A stretch of 10,255 nucleotides of DNA from an uncultured Clostridia bacterium (lineage in GTDB: Bacteria; Bacillota; Clostridia; Lachnospirales; Anaerotignaceae): assembly GCA_937888765.1 (NCBI GenBank), contig CALASU010000229.1, positions 1 to 10,255 on the forward strand, in the 5' to 3' direction. The position numbers were made by a program, and so were the translations under genes. Under the pieces are notes generated by a model. It did not search any database. It was not told where the DNA came from and saw nothing but the letters and a program-made list of their open reading frames with translations. This document shows, piece after piece, positions 5,924-10,255 of the stretch (the first letter of the stretch is position 1; each line of letters starts with the position of its first letter).

Positions 5924-7001
5924 ATCCTCTGATGCCGTTATCCCGCTCAAGCGCAAGGGTAACAAAGCGGTCCATCAGTTCTGCTTCTGTCATGCCCTCA
6001 TGCTTCCAGAGCATGGGATACATACTGATGGGCGTAAAGCCCGGCATCGTATTCAGCTCATTAAAGAGCACTTTTCCTGTTTTTCTGTCTACAAAAAAAT
6101 CCACACGCGCCAATCCGCTTCCGTCTACCGCAAGGAAGATCTTTCTGGCAAGCTTGCGCATTTCTTCCACCTTTTCCGCTTCCAGCTCGGCAGGGATTAC
6201 CGTACGGGATTCATTGTTGTTATATTTTGCATCGTAATCATAAAATTCTGCCGCAGAAAGCACTTCCCCTACACCGCTTACGATGGGGTCTTCATTCCCC
6301 AGTACGGCACATTCGAACTCTCTTGCATCAACGGCTTCTTCCACGATAATCTTTCTGTCATAGCCCGCCGCATAATTCAGTGCTTCCCAGAGCTGTTCTC
6401 TGTCCTTTGCCTTGGAAATACCAACAGAAGAACCTGCATTGGACGGCTTTACAAAGCAGGGATAGCCCAGCTTCTTTTCCACATGATCCAGAATGAATTC
6501 TTTCTTTTTCTCCAGATCATATTTATGCACCCAGATATATTTTGCCTGCGGAATACGCGCACTTTTGGCAATTATCTTTGTATAAACCTTATCCATGGAA
6601 ACGGCAGAAGCCAGCACGCCGCAGCCAACATATGGAATCTGTGCCATTTCAAACAGCCCCTGAATGGTGCCGTCTTCCCCCCACGCACCATGCAGTACGG
6701 GAATGACAACATCTACGGGAATTTCTTTTACAGAGCCGTTTACGATTTTCAAAAAGCATTTTTTGGTCGCATCGGGAGAAAGGCACACGGGAACACCGTA
6801 TTTTTCCCATTCTCCTGTTTTCACATGTTCAAACGGCCCATTATAAATCAACCAGCGGCCTTCCTTTGTGATCCCAACAGGAAGGACCTGATATTTTTTC
6901 TGATCCAATGCGTTTAACATCAGCATGGCAGAGTTTCTGGAAACCTCATGCTCCGAGGACTGCCCCCCAAAAATCACTGCTACTGTTTTTTTTTGATTCA
7001 T
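5922..7001 (-). CDS. ddl: D-alanine--D-alanine ligase
   Basis: Complete ATP-grasp enzyme of 359 residues, cytoplasmic, joining two D-alanines with ATP to make the dipeptide MurF attaches to the peptidoglycan precursor. Motifs: VAVIFGGQSSEHEVS at 7-21, where E17 is the usual substrate-amine contact; HGAWGEDGTIQG; the nucleotide-site stretch PCFVKPSNAGSSVGISKA; the omega loop FYDYDAKYNNNESRTVIPA; and the metal-binding end RVDFF...NELNTMPGFT. The Tyr in the DYDAKY loop is the D-Ala-D-Ala ligase signature; the His-containing loop of VanA-type D-lactate ligases is absent, so this is a housekeeping ligase and not a glycopeptide-resistance gene. The frame stays open upstream to a TTG at 7019, and an ATG also exists at 7007, but AGGAAGG (7008-7014) abuts that one and is 6 bases from the ATG at 7001, which also gives the normal N-terminus. 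First gene of the ddl-murI operon, with its own promoter. Confidence 0.96.
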   Translation of the reverse strand: MNQKKTVAVIFGGQSSEHEVSRNSAMLMLNALDQKKYQVLPVGITKEGRWLIYNGPFEHVKTGEWEKYGVPVCLSPDATKKCFLKIVNGSVKEIPVDVVIPVLHGAWGEDGTIQGLFEMAQIPYVGCGVLASAVSMDKVYTKIIAKSARIPQAKYIWVHKYDLEKKKEFILDHVEKKLGYPCFVKPSNAGSSVGISKAKDREQLWEALNYAAGYDRKIIVEEAVDAREFECAVLGNEDPIVSGVGEVLSAAEFYDYDAKYNNNESRTVIPAELEAEKVEEMRKLARKIFLAVDGSGLARVDFFVDRKTGKVLFNELNTMPGFTPISMYPMLWKHEGMTEAELMDRFVTLALERDNGIRG

Positions 7002-7017
7002 TGACATCCTTCCTCTC

Positions 7018-7039
7018 AAAAACGGGTTTCTCCGTTTTT
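7018..7039 (-). promoter_or_regulatory. Terminator-like hairpin in the ddl leader
   Basis: AAAAACGG (7018-7025) and CCGTTTTT (7032-7039) form a perfect 8-bp inverted repeat with a 6-base loop. On the ddl mRNA the hairpin ends in five U residues and stands immediately before the ribosome site GAGAGGAAGG. It could attenuate transcription or affect ribosome access, but only three pairs are G-C, so the fold is weak. Confidence 0.35.
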
Positions 7040-7054
7040 CTCCAATTCTTTTCT

Positions 7055-7083
7055 ATTATATGCAGTTCCACCGTCAAAGACAA
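7055..7083 (-). promoter_or_regulatory. Sigma-A-type promoter of the ddl-murI operon
   Basis: Minus strand: -35 TTGTCT (7078-7083, 4 of 6 to consensus), 17-base spacer (7061-7077), -10 TATAAT (7055-7060, perfect). Transcription would start near 7048, giving a leader of about 47 bases that includes the hairpin at 7018-7039. Confidence 0.75.
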
Positions 7084-7121
7084 CAAAAAAATGCCAAATG
7101 ACACGAATTTCTATTTAAAAT

Positions 7122-7156
7122 ACAAGGGAGACCCCGTTTTTTGCGGAGTCTCCTTT
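7122..7156 (-). terminator. Rho-independent terminator of the M16 peptidase gene
   Basis: On the minus strand, GGAGACTCCG (7144-7153) pairs with CGGGGTCTCC (7127-7136), a 10-bp stem with one G-U pair and a 7-base A-rich loop. The tail is only moderately U-rich (CTTGTATTTT). It lies about 40 bases past the peptidase stop codon and upstream of the ddl promoter, so the peptidase and the ddl operon are separate units. Confidence 0.75.
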
Positions 7157-7193
7157 CAAAGTGCCTGTTTCAGCGGCTTATTTTTTACATTTT

Positions 7194-10193
7194 TCAGAAA
7201 ATCTTATAAATGGTATCAAACACCGTTTCCTGTTTCTTGATTTTTTCTGCATCAGAAAGGATAACCATTCGACCCTCTGCAATGATTTTTTCCAGAACAT
7301 CCGCCGCTTCCAGAAGCTGTTCGGGTGTGGTATTGACCACTTCTTCACGGATGCGGGTGCGTTCCTGTGCAGAAAGTCCTTTCTGCTCTCTATACAGCAT
7401 TTCTGCCGCTCCATCCCATTTTCCTACAGGGAAAAGCAGATCAGACAGCACGGAAACCTTATAGCCTTCCAGTTCTTTTTCTGTAATGCTCTGTGCCAAT
7501 GTCCGCAGATCCTCGGGCAGTTCCTGCAGACACTGCAATGCCGCTTCAAAGGAAGGTGCCCGATATACCATGAATCTGCTCTGTCCGGTTTCGGATATAC
7601 CGAGGTCTGCACCGTAAGCACCTTCCCGGAAACGCAGTTCCGGCAAAAGGACTTCGCCTCTCAGTACAGCCATGCCCACCATCAGAGCACCTGTCATTTC
7701 TTCATCAATATCCTTCAGATCCATACCCTGCAGTACATAGCTTGCCGCTGTATCAGCAGAAATTGCCGTATTCTCTGGCAGCTCGGAAAGCTGTGTCCAG
7801 TCGCCTGTCCGCGCTGTCTGCTTCTGTTCGGGCAGAACATCGCACATTGTTTTCACTGCCGCTTCTGCACTTTCCGCATTGCCGACATAAAGCACTGCTG
7901 TATTCTGTCCTGCAAAGGCTTCTTCTCTTGTCTGTTCCATACGCTTCATCACTGCCGCAGAATCTTCCTGCCATTCCGCTTTGAGCTGTGTCAGAAATTC
8001 ATAGAAGCCCAGACCGTTTATCTTTTCATCCAGTCTGCTGTACTCTGCAGATTTGGAAATAGAACCTTCATAAAATGCATTTAAGCCTTCTGCATCACAA
8101 AACGTCTGCTCCAGTATCTGCATATTTTGCTGCAGTTTTTCCGCATTTTCTTCAATCGCAATTTCCGTTACCATTTCCATCGCAAGCGGAATTGCCTGTT
8201 CCAATGTCTGCGCATCTGTATAGAAGCCCATCTTGAAAGCAGGATATGCTTTTCCTGTTTCATCTTCCAGAACCGTCACATAGCTATACAGCTTCTGCAG
8301 ATACTTGCCGCTTTCCAGCAGAATCGTCTTTTCATCCTTCGATTTCGTAGACAGATCCTGCAGCTGGCAGTATACCTGCATTTCCTGCAGCTGACGTACA
8401 TCCAGATGGCTCAGATCAAACTGATATTCACAATAGGACAGTTCGCCGTCCACCTGTGCAGTATAAATCTTCACACCGTTCTTTTTCTCCGTTTCTGTGG
8501 GGTATGTCTGTACGGAAATGTCCAGTGTATCAGAGGTTTCTGTCTTTAAAGATTCAATGACTGCTTCCTCTGTGGGAACCTGTGACCATTCGGCAAAATC
8601 AGCTGTTTTTTCGATCAGCTGACTGATTTCTTCTTCACTCATTGCAGCTTTCTTCTCAGCCAGTTTTGCTTCCAGTTCAGCCGCCTGTTTTTCTAACAGA
8701 CCCGCTTCGGGGGTTACGGTAACCAGTGCCGCATGGGGGTTATACAGTACATATTTCTCTAAAAGTTCCTGATAGCTGTTCTGTTTCAATGCTTCACGGA
8801 ATACGTCATATTCCAGTTCTTCGGCAAAATACGCTTCCTGCCCATTGTCGATACAGCTCAGCATAGCCTCTGCCAGAGAAACACCGATCTGCGTATCATT
8901 TGCTGTCAGCTTTTCCTTGAGTTCCTGCCGTGCAATCAGACTTTCCATCACATCTGCTTCCACGCCAATTTCCACAACTGCCGCCAGTTCCTGTTCAACC
9001 AGCTGCTGAAACTCCTCCGCCCTGCTCATATCCGCATCCTCTGCCCAGAACATCAGCGCAGGCTGTGTCCCGACAGTATCCATGTAAAACGTATAGTCTG
9101 CCGCAATCCCGGAGGCATCCATCGCCTGCATAAAAGGTGTGGTATCCTGATACAGATAATACATCAGCATATCCAGCAGATCTCTTTCTTCCAGTGTCAT
9201 TTCTTCCGACAGCGCAATGCCATACAGCAGGGTGCCTTCTTTTTTCGTATTGTCTGCACTGACAGGGAAAGACACATCTGCCCTTACAGGTTCTTCCAAT
9301 GGTTCCTGCACCTCGGAATATACAGCACCTTCAGCACGGTCAAATGCCGCAAAATAGCCCTCATCCAACAGCTTCAGAAATCTTTCTGTTTCCAGATCAC
9401 CATACAGCATTACCGTACAGTTAGATGGATGATAGCACGCATCATAAAAAGCGATCAGCTCTTCATAGGTCAGATTGGGAATTTCAGCAGGAAGCCCGCC
9501 GCTTTCAAACTGCTGATAGGTATCGGGATACAGTGCTTTATGCAAAGCATTGATAGCAGCCATATTCGGATCACTGTACATCCCCTGCATTTCATTATAT
9601 ACGATACCTTCTATCGTAAGCGGTGCATCGGCATCTTCCAGTTCATATCTCCAGCCTTCTCTTTCAAAGAAACGCTTTTCTTCCCGCAGAGAACTGTGAA
9701 ATGCAGAATCCAGATAAAAATCCGCCAGTCTTTCCAGCTGGTTCTCACTCATACTGGATACATAATAATTCGTTGCTGACAGGGCAGTCATCGCATTCAT
9801 TTCTGTCAGATATGCCTGCCCGATGGCATCAAAGAACACATCCTGCCCCGGATATTTTTCACTGGAGGCACAGACTGCGTGCTCCAGAATATGCAGTTTC
9901 CCCGTATCATCAGAGGGTTCTGTGCGGAAAGTCAGCGAAAAACAGCGGTTCTGATCCTCATTCTGCACGAACCATACAGAAGCCCCTGTTTTTTCATGGG
10001 TCCAATGGAAAGCCTGTGCATGAATCGAGGGCATTTCCGTCTGTTCTTCCAGTACAAAACCATGTATGCGCTGTCCTATCGTATAGGCTTCCTGCACTTT
10101 TTCTGCCGCAAATGCCGCAGTCGGTATACCTGCAGAAAATGCCATACCAAAGCTCAGTACAACTGCCAGCGATTTTCTCCATAATCGTTTCAT
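7194..10193 (-). CDS. Exported M16C-family zinc metallopeptidase (PreP/insulinase-like)
   Basis: Complete protein of 999 residues, the length expected for a fused two-half M16C clamshell enzyme. Residues 1-30 form a signal peptide: charged MKRLWRK, hydrophobic LAVVLSFGMAFS..., and an AFA-A type cleavage region near 29-31. The N-terminal half carries the inverted zinc motif HILEH (H101, E104, H105); the third ligand is E201 in VYNEMQGMYSDPN. A NAMTALSATNYYVSS segment (133-147) corresponds to the conserved substrate-strand region. A helical coiled-coil linker (about 498-530) joins the halves, as in the M16C-associated domain. The C-terminal half holds R854 and Y860 in LRFREGAYG, matching in spacing the catalytic Arg/Tyr pair of PreP, so the enzyme should be active. 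Family members cut oligopeptides and small unfolded proteins inside a closed chamber. No C-terminal anchor, SLH or LPXTG motif is seen, so it is probably released or held loosely at the surface. The start is supported by GAGGTGATC at 10198-10206, an extended match to the anti-Shine-Dalgarno sequence. Confidence 0.93.
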   Translation of the reverse strand: MKRLWRKSLAVVLSFGMAFSAGIPTAAFAAEKVQEAYTIGQRIHGFVLEEQTEMPSIHAQAFHWTHEKTGASVWFVQNEDQNRCFSLTFRTEPSDDTGKLHILEHAVCASSEKYPGQDVFFDAIGQAYLTEMNAMTALSATNYYVSSMSENQLERLADFYLDSAFHSSLREEKRFFEREGWRYELEDADAPLTIEGIVYNEMQGMYSDPNMAAINALHKALYPDTYQQFESGGLPAEIPNLTYEELIAFYDACYHPSNCTVMLYGDLETERFLKLLDEGYFAAFDRAEGAVYSEVQEPLEEPVRADVSFPVSADNTKKEGTLLYGIALSEEMTLEERDLLDMLMYYLYQDTTPFMQAMDASGIAADYTFYMDTVGTQPALMFWAEDADMSRAEEFQQLVEQELAAVVEIGVEADVMESLIARQELKEKLTANDTQIGVSLAEAMLSCIDNGQEAYFAEELEYDVFREALKQNSYQELLEKYVLYNPHAALVTVTPEAGLLEKQAAELEAKLAEKKAAMSEEEISQLIEKTADFAEWSQVPTEEAVIESLKTETSDTLDISVQTYPTETEKKNGVKIYTAQVDGELSYCEYQFDLSHLDVRQLQEMQVYCQLQDLSTKSKDEKTILLESGKYLQKLYSYVTVLEDETGKAYPAFKMGFYTDAQTLEQAIPLAMEMVTEIAIEENAEKLQQNMQILEQTFCDAEGLNAFYEGSISKSAEYSRLDEKINGLGFYEFLTQLKAEWQEDSAAVMKRMEQTREEAFAGQNTAVLYVGNAESAEAAVKTMCDVLPEQKQTARTGDWTQLSELPENTAISADTAASYVLQGMDLKDIDEEMTGALMVGMAVLRGEVLLPELRFREGAYGADLGISETGQSRFMVYRAPSFEAALQCLQELPEDLRTLAQSITEKELEGYKVSVLSDLLFPVGKWDGAAEMLYREQKGLSAQERTRIREEVVNTTPEQLLEAADVLEKIIAEGRMVILSDAEKIKKQETVFDTIYKIF

Positions 10194-10197
10194 AACA

Positions 10198-10206
10198 GAT
10201 CACCTC
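10198..10206 (-). promoter_or_regulatory. Extended ribosome binding site of the M16 peptidase gene
   Basis: GAGGTGATC on the minus strand pairs over nine bases with the 3' end of 16S rRNA. The GAGG core is 9 bases from the ATG at 10193. This is one of the strongest translation-start signals in the window. Confidence 0.8.
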
Positions 10207-10255
10207 GTATTATATAGTCATAGCCCCTCTTTACCTTTTCTACAGGTTCGGCTAT
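10207..10255. other. Right edge, upstream region of the peptidase gene
   Basis: 49 bases with no gene. ATAGCC at 10222-10227 and GGCTAT at 10250-10255 are inverted copies that could form a 6-bp stem with a long loop; this may be the end of an upstream element cut by the window edge. The peptidase promoter is probably further out, beyond the window. Confidence 0.4.

Noticed and set aside
5354..6917. Plus-strand frames (192 and 357 codons) opposite murI and ddl
   Set aside because: They mirror two intact enzymes with all catalytic residues on the minus strand; shadow frames.
5922..7001. Glycopeptide-resistance (VanA-type D-Ala-D-Lac) ligase
   Set aside because: The omega loop has the Tyr of D-Ala-D-Ala ligases, and no vanH or vanX neighbours are present.
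7161..8084. 307-codon plus-strand frame opposite the M16 peptidase
   Set aside because: Cys/His/Phe-rich composition typical of antisense of a coding region, no ribosome site, and it runs through the peptidase terminator region.
10209..10214. TATAAT on the minus strand just upstream of the M16 peptidase gene
   Set aside because: A transcript from this -10 would start around 10202, inside the ribosome binding site, and no -35 with 16-18 base spacing is present.
1..10255. Mobile elements, CRISPR arrays, prophage genes, toxin-antitoxin or defence islands, tRNA or rRNA genes
   Set aside because: No transposase or integrase motifs, no regularly spaced direct repeats, no tRNA cloverleaf or rRNA signature seen; all large frames are explained by housekeeping or signalling genes.

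Overview
The window reads as chromosomal DNA of a low-to-moderate-GC Firmicute, most likely a Clostridia/Lachnospirales-type anaerobe. The clues are strong AGGAGG-type ribosome binding sites, AT-rich intergenic gaps with rho-independent terminators, a CoxE-like VWA protein, a REC-HD-GYP regulator, and an M16C peptidase of the kind seen in clostridia. The species cannot be named from sequence alone. The first 20 bases are not genomic: they match the 3' 20 bases of the Illumina P7 adapter. This suggests the window starts at an untrimmed contig end, and the odd length suggests it may be a whole contig.

Layout: (1) 21-930, plus strand: the C-terminal ~300 residues of a CoxE-like VWA protein, cut at the contig edge. 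(2) 932-963: a bidirectional terminator shared with the convergent thioredoxin gene trxA (968-1282, minus), which has its own sigma-A-type promoter at 1351-1379. (3) 1283-1616: a gene-free stretch with palindromes, one of them Fur/PerR-like, and a terminator hairpin. (4) 1617-2690, minus: response regulator with a C-terminal HD-GYP domain, a probable c-di-GMP phosphodiesterase. (5) 2862-4925, minus: transmembrane chemoreceptor with a dCache-type sensor, separated from the regulator by a terminator. (6) 5108-7001, minus: a two-gene operon, ddl then murI, for D-Ala-D-Ala and D-Glu supply to peptidoglycan, with a clear promoter, a leader hairpin and a terminator. (7) 7194-10193, minus: a full-length M16C (PreP-like) zinc peptidase with an export signal peptide.

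Everything except the partial VWA gene is on the minus strand, but it is a series of short transcription units, each with its own terminator, not one long operon. The functional links are modest: ddl and murI feed the same cell-wall pathway, and the chemoreceptor and HD-GYP regulator are both signalling proteins usually tied to motility or lifestyle switching. I see no mobile element, CRISPR array, phage gene, toxin-antitoxin pair, rRNA or tRNA, and no convincing new multi-gene system. The points most worth a second look are the adapter at the left end and the false start codon it creates, the exported M16C peptidase, the unexplained palindromic gap upstream of trxA, and the terminator-like hairpin in the ddl leader.
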